DNA from: Deltaproteobacteria bacterium
GTDB lineage: Bacteria > Desulfobacterota > Desulfarculia > Desulfarculales > Desulfarculaceae
Length of the DNA stretch: 45,080 nt
Assembly (NCBI GenBank): GCA_020444165.1
Contig: JAHLLK010000047.1
Location: 1 to 45,080 of the forward strand
Direction: 5' to 3'
Positions 1 through 8,005 of this stretch are shown in pieces. The notes under the pieces are model-generated. The model saw only the letters and a list, made by a program, of their open reading frames with translations. It made no database searches and had not been told where the DNA came from. Within the stretch, counting starts at the first letter, position 1. Each line of letters starts with the position of its first letter. Both the position numbers and the translations under genes were made by a program.

Positions 1-48
1 CCGGCAAGCTCTGCTTGCTGGGGTGGAGTCACGTTTTTGCCAAGCCGA

Positions 49-84
49 CATTGCGCGGGGCAGCACGCCCCATGCAATGCTCTC
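49..84. repeat. Palindromic repeat, copy 1
   Basis: Left arm 49-61 and right arm 67-79 surround a 5-base loop, with two non-Watson-Crick positions in the stem. The 36 bases match 2490-2525 except at four positions and in the same orientation. The two copies bracket the AT-richer membrane-protein gene. A separate 9-bp hairpin (1-21) lies just to the left. The repeat could be a REP-like element, a small mobile element end or a terminator; the sequence does not decide. Confidence 0.75.
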
Positions 85-161
85 CATTAGGTAATTTTTG
101 TTATATCGGAAACGGGTAACCTGCCTTGGCGTTATCGATTGCCAACCAAGCAGAATGAAAT

Positions 162-2432
162 ATGGACGTAATCATATTTGTCACCAACTTCCTGTTCACC
201 TTCGTGGTTGCATCCGATGTTTTGTTCCTTTTTTTGGCCTCTCTGTATAAGTACGACGATATAAAGCATCACCAACTGCTTTTTTTGCTAACCAGACCTC
301 TAGGCCCGGTCGTCATAGGATTTTTATTTTATCTGCTTCTCTGGCTGTGCCCCAGGCTGCCAAAAGATTTTTACTTGTTCTCTGTAGCGCTTCCCTTTCT
401 TGTCGCCATTCTGGCTTATCGAAAACACATCCCTAAACTAATCGGATGTTATAAGTCTCTGGGGAACACCCTCCGGAATTACATTTGTTCCGATGCGGCC
501 AAGGATTGGAAAAACCTTTTTGTTGTATTTATATTTTTTGCAATATTTTTGGTGGGTATCGGCTCGCCGATTACCAATCATGATACCTTGGTCCACGCCA
601 TTGAAGCCAAGATCATAGTGCGGGAGCTGGACGTCAGCGCATATCCCTTACAAATCAAGGATCCCATATCCGGTTTTTTCTATTCCTCGTTTCAAGTCCC
701 CGGGATGCAATCCATTTATGGTTGGTTTTTTCTGGTGAACGGCAACACCTTCGGTGATTACCTGGTGCGCAGTTTCGCGCCCATCTGCTCGCTGTATATC
801 CTGTTTGCCGTGTTGCATCTGGCCGGATTGTTGGGGAGAAGTACCAAGATATGGGCCACCTTAATTTTAATGACTGTTCCTTTGATCGTGGTTTCCAGCT
901 ACGATAATTATCAGGACATGATTCGCTTGTGCCTTATGTTGGTTGCGATAATTTCTTTTAATGAGTTGTTACAGGAAAAGTCGAAAGCCAACGTGATTCT
1001 TACTGGTATATGTCTTGGTTTTTCCATGTTCGTGCATTTGTTGAGTGCCGTGGTTGTTTTTTCCATATTCACCTACCTTTTTATATTTTCTGGCTGGAGT
1101 TGGAAAGATAAGTTTAACAAGTCTGTATATCTGATTCTGTTGACGGTGCTGTTGAGTGGAGCTTCCCATTATCTACAACCCTACATCCTTGAAAAGCTGT
1201 ATCGATCCTTTAGGCTGGATTATATTAGAGAACTCTACCTTTACGCCACCAGCGAAACCTGGTTTGAGCTGTCTTCAAATGATTTGGAAAAAGTCAAGGA
1301 GAAGCTGTCGCAAGATGAAATAGGCAAAATGAATGCTTTGCTTGGCAAAAAATTTAAAAATCGGGAGGAGTTTGAAAACGAGTTAAGTAAGATCATTCCT
1401 CCCGAAGGGAAAGAGGTCATTAACGAGATCGGTCAGTTTTCAAAAAGAAGATATCAGTTGGAGCTACCAGAAGAACCCAAGGAAGTGTCCTTTGTGGTCA
1501 GTGGTCGGGGACAAGATACCCAGTTAATGAAATGGCTTTTTGGCCGTCTCCAGGTCTTCTTTCGTTTGGAATATTTTGGTTTTGTTTTTTACTTAGGTCT
1601 GTTGGGGATGTTTTTCTGTTGGCGGGATGGCCTCCTGAAAACCAAATTAAACAAACTTCTGGTCTGGACTTCCCTCGTGTATTTTGTGGTGGTCGTGTCT
1701 GGGGTGTACAAATCATCATGGTCGAACCATAGATACATAGGAACCATAATTCCGATCATGGCTTGTTTCGGTGGCTATTTTATGGATAGGTTCCTGCTCT
1801 GGCAGCGCGAAAAAAAGAGATTTACTTTAAAGAAAACCGTCGTCTTGACCCTGATTGTCTCGCCACTGGTAGTTTGTCTAACCATCCTGGGCATGAAGGT
1901 GGGAATTACCAACTCGGGAAGCTTTTATAAAGACTTTTATAAACCGGATTGGGTGATTCACGCCAGTTCAAACCCTTTCAGCGCCTTGCACAGCTTTTGG
2001 GAAAACTATGTGGGGATCCGCAAAACTCTGAAATATCTTTTTTCAGACCAGGAAACCAAGCTCGCCAACTCCCACGATTCTCTCGCTGTGATCTTGCATT
2101 TCAAAAAGACAGCTCCTCCGGACGCCAAAGCCCTGGTATTCCGAGAAGGAAAATATTTTTACTATAGCGGTCGCTTTGGACAGCCCTGGTTTGAGCAGCC
2201 GTTTTACCGGGAATTGTCTTGCTATAAGTCGCCTGAGCTGGCGGTAGAGTATTTACTAACTCGAGGGATAGAGTACATAATTATTGATACAGGCCGGGAA
2301 AATACCCCGGCCTTTCAGAACACCGAGATAAAGAATATCATCGCCGACCCTGCCCTTAGTGAGCTGGTTTACCGCTACGGGATCGCGAGTATCTATAAAC
2401 TAAAAGAAAAGCATTTCTACGAAGTGCCTTGA
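162..2432 (+). CDS. Large polytopic membrane protein, GT-C glycosyltransferase-like
   Basis: This 756-residue protein has many hydrophobic segments: several before residue 100, a dense set at about 120-330, and more at about 490-590. An acidic loop follows the segment at about 120-135 (NHD near residue 140), which recalls the catalytic Asp of the first extracytoplasmic loop in GT-C (ArnT/PMT/GT39-like) glycosyltransferases that use polyprenyl-phosphate sugars. A charged, helical, non-membrane insertion lies at about 370-480, and a soluble C-terminal region at about 600-756. No exact family was recognised. The gene is clearly richer in A/T than everything to its right, has no strong Shine-Dalgarno before its ATG, stands alone on the plus strand and sits between two copies of a palindromic repeat. 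These are signs of acquisition by transfer. The glycosyltransferase call is moderate; the membrane-protein call is firm. Confidence 0.6.
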   Translation: MDVIIFVTNFLFTFVVASDVLFLFLASLYKYDDIKHHQLLFLLTRPLGPVVIGFLFYLLLWLCPRLPKDFYLFSVALPFLVAILAYRKHIPKLIGCYKSLGNTLRNYICSDAAKDWKNLFVVFIFFAIFLVGIGSPITNHDTLVHAIEAKIIVRELDVSAYPLQIKDPISGFFYSSFQVPGMQSIYGWFFLVNGNTFGDYLVRSFAPICSLYILFAVLHLAGLLGRSTKIWATLILMTVPLIVVSSYDNYQDMIRLCLMLVAIISFNELLQEKSKANVILTGICLGFSMFVHLLSAVVVFSIFTYLFIFSGWSWKDKFNKSVYLILLTVLLSGASHYLQPYILEKLYRSFRLDYIRELYLYATSETWFELSSNDLEKVKEKLSQDEIGKMNALLGKKFKNREEFENELSKIIPPEGKEVINEIGQFSKRRYQLELPEEPKEVSFVVSGRGQDTQLMKWLFGRLQVFFRLEYFGFVFYLGLLGMFFCWRDGLLKTKLNKLLVWTSLVYFVVVVSGVYKSSWSNHRYIGTIIPIMACFGGYFMDRFLLWQREKKRFTLKKTVVLTLIVSPLVVCLTILGMKVGITNSGSFYKDFYKPDWVIHASSNPFSALHSFWENYVGIRKTLKYLFSDQETKLANSHDSLAVILHFKKTAPPDAKALVFREGKYFYYSGRFGQPWFEQPFYRELSCYKSPELAVEYLLTRGIEYIIIDTGRENTPAFQNTEIKNIIADPALSELVYRYGIASIYKLKEKHFYEVP

Positions 2433-2911
2433 GGTGGTTCCAGAAACTCATATGCATCGGCGCTTTCCCACCTTTTCCCAGCAGGAGAGCATTGCACGGG
2501 GCAGGACGCCCCGTGCAATGCTCTCGAAAAGGGCATCCAGCGGGGTTGGACGGTGCGAATGGCATTGAGCCCGTCCAGGTAGCTCCGGAGATCGCGGTAC
2601 TCCTCCCCGGCATAGATGTGCAGGGACTGCACCACCAGGTCGCGGTAACCGGCGTCCTGCAGGTTGGCGATAACAGCCAGCGGCCCCTGCACCTCCAGGA
2701 TATCCGGGGGCACGCTGGGGTTGGCCTCCCTCCATTGGGGGTCCCGGGCGCGCCGCCGCCATATTTTTCTAATCTGATTGCTGGTGAAGGCCAGACGCAC
2801 CGGCGCGTCGGGGAAGGCGCCCTGGAAGCGGGCTTGGATCTGACCCAGGGCCGCCAGGGCCGAGGCGTTGGCCACTCCAAAGGCAGCCAGAACTATTGCA
2901 AAACTACTCAC
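2417..2911 (-). pseudogene. cbiK: Truncated CbiK-type cobaltochelatase (N-terminal half only)
   Basis: The first ~118 residues match the N-terminal half of CbiK, the class II sirohydrochlorin cobaltochelatase of anaerobic B12 synthesis. A hydrophobic first strand runs into AFG, then FTSNQIRK, and VVQSLHIYAGEEY matches the family's VQSLHxxxGEEY segment. Homology stops after WMPF, where the reading frame enters the perfect palindrome at 2485-2525; the last ~45 residues are encoded by repeat and flanking sequence. CbiK is normally about 260-300 residues, so the C-terminal half with the catalytic His residues is missing and the product should not work as a chelatase. The GTG start overlaps the upstream TPR gene by 8 bases, so this was the last gene of the riboswitch operon. 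No signal peptide is evident, unlike the periplasmic CbiK described in Desulfovibrio. Confidence 0.72.
2485..2525. repeat. Perfect 18-bp-stem palindrome, copy 2
   Basis: Arms 2485-2502 and 2508-2525 are perfectly complementary around the loop AGGAC. The repeat matches the copy at 49-84 and lies inside the tail of the truncated cbiK frame and downstream of the plus-strand membrane-protein gene. It may end transcription from both sides, but neither flank has a convincing T run. Confidence 0.85.
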
Positions 2912-4115
2912 TTGTGATCGCTCCGGATTTAAGCTCAGCCAGGCTGCGGCGCTGTTCCCGCAGATCGGCCAATGTCTGGGTCACCTGGGCCCTCAGCTGC
3001 GAGCCGGGGGCCGCGGCGCCCAAGGATTTTTCGAAATAGCCTTCAGCTCCCGGCAGGTCTCCCCCCTGCCAGGCGCATTGCCCGGCCAGCCGATAATAGC
3101 GGGCAGCCTGGCCTTTGGTGGCGGCTTCGGCATATTGGACGGCCGCCTCGGCGTAAGCCCGCTTCTGCCGGGACAACTCCGCCAAGAGTCCCCAACGGGA
3201 ACTGGTGGCCTGCGCCAGGGCTTTCCGGGCAGCCGCCATGGCCAAGTCCCATTGCCCGGCCTGGCCATGGATCCGGGCCAGGGTCTCCCACTGCCTGGGC
3301 TGGGGATCCTGGCCCAGGCCACGCTCATACCAGGCCGCGGCCTTTTGGGGCAGGCCGGCCGCCCGGTACACCTCGGCCAGCTCGCGGCAGGCCGCGGCTC
3401 CCGGCGGGGCCAGACGATAGGCCACTTCCAGGTCCGCGGCGGCGCGGCGGTACTCTTTGCGCCGCGCCGCAATCCCCGCGGTCAACCGCCACCAGGCGGC
3501 GTTGGCCGGCTCGCGGTCGCGGAGACGCCGGGCCAAAGTGGCCGCCTGCGGCCACTGTTCCAAGGCCACCTGCGCCTGCACCAGGGCTTGCAGCCAGGAG
3601 TTGGGCGCCGGCGGGGTCCCGCACAGCTCTTCCAACAAGCCCAAGGCTTCCCGGGGCTTCTGGGCCTCCAGATAGAACACCGCCGCCTGATGGAGCAGCT
3701 CGGGATCCGGGGGATGACTCAGGTGATAGGCCTTGACCGCGCTGGCCGCCGCGGCCAGGGGCTTTTTCTGCTCATATAGCACCACGGCCAGGTTCCGCCA
3801 AGCCAGGCCGAAACAGGGATACAGCTCCACGGCTTGGCGCAGGAGTTTTTGGGCGGAGGCCAGATCGCGCCGCTCATAAGCCAACATGGCCTGGGTGAAG
3901 GACAGCTGGTGGTGCTGCAGGTCCGGACGCCGCCGGGCCAAGGCTTGCAGGCGCTCCGTCGCGCGGACGGGCTGCTTCTGGTCCAAATATTGGTAAGCTT
4001 CGTGCAGGGCCTGCTTCCCCACCTCCGGCAGGCGGGGCTCCGGGGGGCAGTCGCCGGCCCAGGTCCCGGCCGGGACCAGCAAAGCCAACAGCAATAGGCA
4101 TCTGGCCAGCATCAT
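2904..4115 (-). CDS. Secreted TPR-repeat protein of TonB2-type system
   Basis: The 403-residue protein starts with a signal peptide (hydrophobic stretch to about residue 20, then AGDC). The rest is a string of helical tetratricopeptide repeats, for example around residues 50-85 and 85-118 and again through 300-370, with the usual Trp/Leu/Gly/Ala/Tyr/Pro pattern. TPR proteins follow TonB in the TonB2-type clusters of Vibrio and other marine bacteria, where they are thought to act in the periplasm with TonB. The same order holds here. Its ATG overlaps the tonB stop by four bases, so translation is probably coupled. No catalytic motif is visible; it is most likely a periplasmic scaffold. A Cys next to the cleavage region could suggest a lipoprotein, but no clean lipobox precedes it. 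Confidence 0.8.
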   Translation of the reverse strand: MMLARCLLLLALLVPAGTWAGDCPPEPRLPEVGKQALHEAYQYLDQKQPVRATERLQALARRRPDLQHHQLSFTQAMLAYERRDLASAQKLLRQAVELYPCFGLAWRNLAVVLYEQKKPLAAAASAVKAYHLSHPPDPELLHQAAVFYLEAQKPREALGLLEELCGTPPAPNSWLQALVQAQVALEQWPQAATLARRLRDREPANAAWWRLTAGIAARRKEYRRAAADLEVAYRLAPPGAAACRELAEVYRAAGLPQKAAAWYERGLGQDPQPRQWETLARIHGQAGQWDLAMAAARKALAQATSSRWGLLAELSRQKRAYAEAAVQYAEAATKGQAARYYRLAGQCAWQGGDLPGAEGYFEKSLGAAAPGSQLRAQVTQTLADLREQRRSLAELKSGAITSE

Positions 4116-4765
4116 TCCAGCTCAAACCTGATGACGGTTTCCTGCCAGGACTCCTGGGGCGCCCCGCCTTGCAGGGCGGGGTGGAAACGCCAATGGGCCA
4201 CGGTGCGCAACACCGTTTCCTCGAAATAACCCGGCGGTTGGGCTTTGAGCACCACCAGTTGCTTCACCTGACCGTGCAAATCCACCAGAAAGCGCACCTT
4301 GACCCAGCCCTGCACCCCCCGCCGTCGGGCCAGATAGGGGTAGGGCGGCGGTATCCGCGCAGCGATGGCCGGCTCCCGGTCCAGGGTCCCGGCGCCAGGG
4401 TGGCCCGTGGCCGGCAGCGCCGCCAAGGCGGGGCCCGCGGCCATCCGGGGGTTGACCTCCACCGCCAGGCTGGGCAGGTCCAGCCGGGGTGAGAGCGGCG
4501 TGTTTGGCGCCACCTGGGGTTGCCACGGCGCTTTGGCCTGCGGCGGCGGGGGCTCGGGCGGGGGCGGCGGTTTCTTGTCCGGGGGGGCCGGCGGTGGGGG
4601 CCGGAATATGGCCCGGAAGGGCACGGGCTCCGGCCAGACGCCGGGGGCGCGGTCCTGGGACAACAGGGGCGCCAAGCCGAACAACAAGCCGTTCAGGAGG
4701 AGGGATCCCGTCAGGAGGCCCAGGCCGCTCCACAGCCGGCCGGCGGGGAGTTGGGTGGCCGGCAT
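4112..4765 (-). CDS. tonB: TonB energy-transducing protein
   Basis: The 217-residue protein has one N-terminal membrane anchor (about 14-33), a proline-rich periplasmic spacer (about 45-85, runs of PPPP and a KKPPPPPEPPPP stretch) and a C-terminal TonB domain with PYPYLARRRG, GWVKVRF and a WRFHPA strand close to the end. TonB transmits the proton-motive force from ExbB/ExbD to TonB-dependent outer-membrane receptors. An upstream in-frame ATG exists (4822), but the start at 4765 is preferred because it forms a TGATG junction with exbD and removes an Arg/Gly-rich leader. The gene belongs to a complete private energiser in the receptor's operon. Confidence 0.9.
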   Translation of the reverse strand: MPATQLPAGRLWSGLGLLTGSLLLNGLLFGLAPLLSQDRAPGVWPEPVPFRAIFRPPPPAPPDKKPPPPPEPPPPQAKAPWQPQVAPNTPLSPRLDLPSLAVEVNPRMAAGPALAALPATGHPGAGTLDREPAIAARIPPPYPYLARRRGVQGWVKVRFLVDLHGQVKQLVVLKAQPPGYFEETVLRTVAHWRFHPALQGGAPQESWQETVIRFELE

Positions 4766-5190
4766 CAGCGGCTCTCCGCTTGGGCCGCCACGGCCACGTC
4801 CCGGGCGCCGGCCAGGCGGCACTGGTCCACCACCGCGATCAAGCGGCCGGTGGGCAGTTGGCGGTCGCCGGCCACGATGACCGACCCCTGGGGGTTTTCG
4901 GCCAAATACCGCTCCACCAGGCCCCGCACCCCGTGCAGGCTCACCTGCCGCCCCTCCAGATGGATCCCCCCGGCGGCGTCCAGGCCCACCATGAGCGCGC
5001 CTTGCTCCAGGGTCTGGGCGCTGGCCGCCTGGGGGCGGTTGACCTTGATCCCGCTCTCGCGCACAAAGCTGGTGGTGACCAAAAAGAAAATGAGCAGGAT
5101 GAACACCATGTCGATCAGGGGCGCCATGTTGATCTCCGGCTCCTCCGAACCGGGCTCGGGGGCGCCCAAGCGGTTATGCAAGCGCAACAT
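4765..5190 (-). CDS. exbD: ExbD biopolymer transport protein
   Basis: The 141-residue protein has a short cytoplasmic N terminus, then EINMAPLIDMVFILLIFF at about residues 18-35, which is the single membrane helix of the ExbD/TolR family with its essential Asp (the D of LIDMVF). A periplasmic domain of normal length follows. ExbD forms the proton-driven motor with ExbB and energises TonB. The ATG lies 17 bases inside the end of the upstream exbB, and the stop overlaps tonB's ATG by one base. Family and role are secure; the partner receptor is inferred to be the one at the head of the same operon. Confidence 0.93.
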   Translation of the reverse strand: MLRLHNRLGAPEPGSEEPEINMAPLIDMVFILLIFFLVTTSFVRESGIKVNRPQAASAQTLEQGALMVGLDAAGGIHLEGRQVSLHGVRGLVERYLAENPQGSVIVAGDRQLPTGRLIAVVDQCRLAGARDVAVAAQAESR

Positions 5191-5800
5191 TTACTCGCTC
5201 CCGGCTTACCAGCCAGCGTTCCACCATTTGCTGGAACGCGATAAGTCTTTGTCCTTCCTTCTTGGCTTGGCGGCGCAGGTAATGTCCGGCCAAGAGCCCG
5301 GGGATGGCCACCAGGAGGCCGGCCTGGGTGGTGATGAGCGCTTCGGAGATGCCGGCGGCCATGGCCTGGGCGTTGCCGGTGCCGAAGCGGCTGATGGCGT
5401 CGAAGGTGCTGATCATGCCCCCCACCGTGCCCAGGAGCCCCAACAGGGGAGCCGTGCCCGCCAACACCACGATGACGGCCAGATGCCGGCCGAGTTGCGG
5501 CCGGACCTTCTGCACCGCGGCCCGCCACAGCCGCAGGTCCCGCCCGGCCTCGCCGGTGCGGCGGTCCAGAAAGTCCCGCAGGGCCCGGCCCTTGAAACTA
5601 CCCAACTCCTCCTCCCGGGGCGCGCCACTGGTCAGCCAAACGCGGACCTCCCCGGCGGCCAGCTTTTCGCCGCGGGCCGCCCAGACCCAGCGGAACTTGG
5701 CCAGGATGGCCATCCACAGCCACACGGAAACCAAGAGGAGCGGCGCCATCATGGGACCGCCGATCTGGAACAGCGTACGCAGCGGTTCCCACCAGGTCAT
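5174..5800 (-). CDS. exbB: ExbB/MotA/TolQ-family proton channel subunit
   Basis: The 208-residue protein has a first membrane helix at about 15-35 and a TolQ/ExbB core in its second half. The core contains APLLGLLGTVGGMI, followed by FGTGNAQAMAAGISEAL, the conserved signature for the last two helices, and ends in a short cytoplasmic tail. It is the channel partner of ExbD. The ATG at 5800 overlaps the upstream TtpC-like gene by four bases. A longer in-frame extension upstream (to 6379) reads through that gene in another frame and is Gly/Pro/Arg-rich, so it was not used. It corresponds to ExbB2 of TonB2-type systems, where a small ExbB coexists with a larger ExbB-like protein. Confidence 0.92.
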   Translation of the reverse strand: MTWWEPLRTLFQIGGPMMAPLLLVSVWLWMAILAKFRWVWAARGEKLAAGEVRVWLTSGAPREEELGSFKGRALRDFLDRRTGEAGRDLRLWRAAVQKVRPQLGRHLAVIVVLAGTAPLLGLLGTVGGMISTFDAISRFGTGNAQAMAAGISEALITTQAGLLVAIPGLLAGHYLRRQAKKEGQRLIAFQQMVERWLVSRERVNVALA

Positions 5801-7188
5801 GGCCGTTCTCCTGGGCTCCAGAGCGCGGCGCTCAGGCGCAGGGATTTTTCCTCCATGTCGCCGGCCACCCGCTGGGACTGCCGGCCCAGGAGGGCCACGG
5901 CCACCATGATGGGTATGGCCACGGCCAGGCCCAACTGGGTGGTGACCAGGGCTTCGCTGATGCCGCCGGCCATGAGTCGCGGCTCGCCGGAACCGTGCAA
6001 GGTGATCACCTGGAAAGTGTTGATCATGCCGGTGACCGTGCCCAAAAGGCCCAACAAGGGAGCCACCGCGGCCAAGACCTTGAGCACCGTGAGGCTGCGC
6101 TCCAAGCGGGGCATTTCCCGCAGCATGGCCTCCTGCAAGCGGGTGTCCACCGCCTCGGGGGACTGGCCGATCAGCTCCAGACCGGCCAGGGTCACGTTGG
6201 CCACCGGACGGCCCTGTTCTGCCGCCGCCGCCTGGCGGGCCTGGTCCAGGTCGCCCCGGCCGAGGAACTCGGTCACTCGGCCCAGGAGGGCCTCGGTGTT
6301 GCTGCGCACCTTGTGCAGGAAATGCACCCGCTCCAAAACCAGGAGCAGGGCCAAGAGCCCGGTGGCCAGAATGGGCCAAACCAAAGGCCCGCCCGAGGCC
6401 AGGCGCTCTTCCCAGGAAGGCTGGCGGGCCAGGCCCCGCAGGGCGGCCCCGGCGGAAAGATCCAGGGGCGCGGCCCGGCTCTGGCCCGCCACAAACTCCG
6501 CGAGGCTCGCGGCCACCCCCCAGGGCAGGTCTCCCTGCACCGCCAACAGCCGGGTGGGATCGGGTCCGGGCAAGAGAAAACCGGTCTCGTCACCCCGGCG
6601 ATACAGGGTGGTGAAGACCCCCAGGCGGATAATCTCCCCGGTCACCAGATTGCCTGACCGGTCCACCAGGTGGCCCTGCCGCCTTTTGATTTGGGAAGCT
6701 GCCGCGATCTCCTGGCAATACAGGGCGGTCAGTTCCTCGATCTGGTCCAGGCCCGGCAGGAAGCCCTTTTGGAGCATGGCCCGCAAGGCCGCCAGGCGGC
6801 CGGGATTTTCGGCGGTGCCGGGGCTGGTCTCGGCCAGGGTCAACAATTCCCGGGCCGCGGTGCGCACGTGGCCGGCCAACTCCTGCAGGTCGCCGCTCAC
6901 TTCCCTGAGTTCCTGGGCCGCCGCGGCCTTCTGCCGGCTGACCCGGGTCAATTCCTCCTGCCGGGAGGCCTGCAGCTTCCTCTCCGCGGCCATTTGCGCC
7001 TGCAGGTCGGCCAGCCGGTCCCGCAGGGCTCGTTCATTTTCGGCGATCCGTTGTTTGGTCAGGGTGAGCTCTTGGCCGGCGGTGCGCAAATCGGCCTGGG
7101 TCTCCCGCGCGGCCTGGGGGAAGTCGGCCGCCCAGGCCGGCAGGCCGCCCCAGAGCAGGAGCAGCAGTCCCAGCCCCCACTTATTCAT
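5797..7188 (-). CDS. TtpC-like ExbB with periplasmic coiled-coil domain
   Basis: The 463-residue protein has a cleavable-looking signal peptide (1-20), a long charged alpha-helical coiled coil (about 25-115), a further periplasmic region, then a membrane segment near 265-285. It ends with an ExbB/TolQ core with APLLGLLGTVTGMINTF and GGISEALVTTQLGLAVAIP. This architecture is that of TtpC, the extra component required by TonB2 systems in Vibrio, probably linking the ExbB/ExbD motor to periplasmic partners. It lies between the DUF3450 gene (8-base overlap) and the small exbB (4-base overlap), the arrangement usual for these clusters. A Shine-Dalgarno-like GAGGTGGGG precedes the ATG. Confidence 0.87.
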   Translation of the reverse strand: MNKWGLGLLLLLWGGLPAWAADFPQAARETQADLRTAGQELTLTKQRIAENERALRDRLADLQAQMAAERKLQASRQEELTRVSRQKAAAAQELREVSGDLQELAGHVRTAARELLTLAETSPGTAENPGRLAALRAMLQKGFLPGLDQIEELTALYCQEIAAASQIKRRQGHLVDRSGNLVTGEIIRLGVFTTLYRRGDETGFLLPGPDPTRLLAVQGDLPWGVAASLAEFVAGQSRAAPLDLSAGAALRGLARQPSWEERLASGGPLVWPILATGLLALLLVLERVHFLHKVRSNTEALLGRVTEFLGRGDLDQARQAAAAEQGRPVANVTLAGLELIGQSPEAVDTRLQEAMLREMPRLERSLTVLKVLAAVAPLLGLLGTVTGMINTFQVITLHGSGEPRLMAGGISEALVTTQLGLAVAIPIMVAVALLGRQSQRVAGDMEEKSLRLSAALWSPGERP

Positions 7189-8005
7189 GCCCCACCTCGG
7201 CTGCCTGGCGGGCCGGATTCTCCTTGGCCGGGGGGAGGGTGTTTTCCGCCGGCGGCAGGGGCAGCGCCACCAAGTTCACCACCCGGTGGCGCTGGGCGAT
7301 GGCCAGCGCCTGGTCCAGTTGCCCGGCGAAGTCGTCCATGGGCTGGAGCACCCCGGCCGCCTGGTCCCAGCGCCACGCCTTTTGGCCGTCCATGCCGAGG
7401 GCGTACCAGCCCAGACCGCCCAAGCGCAAAAGCTGCACCTGGAGCCGCTGCCCCGCGATCTCCAGGTCGCTTTCGGTCACCTCCACCGTGTTGGCCTGAG
7501 TGGCGCGCAGGCGCAGCTCACCCAAGAGGGCCAAGGTCTTGGCCGCGGGGCTGGCCTCGTAATCATCCAGCAGTTCCTTGATATCCCGCAGGCGGGCCTG
7601 GGCCGCGGCGCGCTCCCAGGGCGGTTGGGGCTGGTCCATCTCCCCCAAGCGCCGCCAGGTCTCATCCAACAAGGGGTCCAGCGAGAGCTTTATCTTGGCC
7701 GCTGCGGCGATCTGCCGCTCGGTTTGGGCCAGCTTGGCCTTTTGGCCGGCCAGGTAGACCTCGGTCTTGTGCCGGTGGGTTTTCGCCAGCTCGAGTTCCT
7801 TGGCCAGGGCCTCGATCTGATCCCGCGCCGCCTCCTCCCGGGCCCGGAACTCGTCCGCCAGCTTCTGGGCCTGGGCCCGGAGCCGCACCGCCTCCAGGGC
7901 CTGTTCCGCCACCCGCTCCGCCGGGGGGACCTGCGGGGTCTCCGCGGCCGCGGGCCCCCCCAGGCCCAGCCATAACAGCAAGGCTGTCAGCCAAAGCCGT
8001 TTCAT
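7181..8005 (-). CDS. DUF3450 family periplasmic protein
   Basis: The 274-residue protein has a signal peptide (MKRLWLTALLLWLGLG... to about residue 21), then a long coiled coil (about 30-110) and a C-terminal domain with LGWYALGMDGQKAWRW at about 200-215, which is characteristic of DUF3450. DUF3450 genes commonly sit immediately upstream of ttpC-exbB-exbD-tonB-TPR, as here; the molecular role is unknown but likely periplasmic assistance to the Ton motor. The start at 8005 overlaps the preceding gene's stop by four bases. A much longer in-frame upstream extension is low-complexity and overlaps another gene, so it was rejected. Confidence 0.85.
   Translation of the reverse strand: MKRLWLTALLLWLGLGGPAAAETPQVPPAERVAEQALEAVRLRAQAQKLADEFRAREEAARDQIEALAKELELAKTHRHKTEVYLAGQKAKLAQTERQIAAAAKIKLSLDPLLDETWRRLGEMDQPQPPWERAAAQARLRDIKELLDDYEASPAAKTLALLGELRLRATQANTVEVTESDLEIAGQRLQVQLLRLGGLGWYALGMDGQKAWRWDQAAGVLQPMDDFAGQLDQALAIAQRHRVVNLVALPLPPAENTLPPAKENPARQAAEVGHE

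Noticed and set aside
1..48. Possible continuation of cbiK left of palindrome copy 1
   Set aside because: The 48 bases are too few to recognise CbiK, and a hairpin occupies 1-21; a frame exists but is not diagnostic.
4520..7975. Very long plus-strand open frame (over 1100 codons) and similar ones at 15118-18600, 18635-20539, 24789-26630, 28398-31118 and 40861-43491
   Set aside because: They lie antisense to well-supported genes, have Gly/Arg/Pro/Gln-rich compositions without domains, and are expected in high-GC DNA from codon bias.
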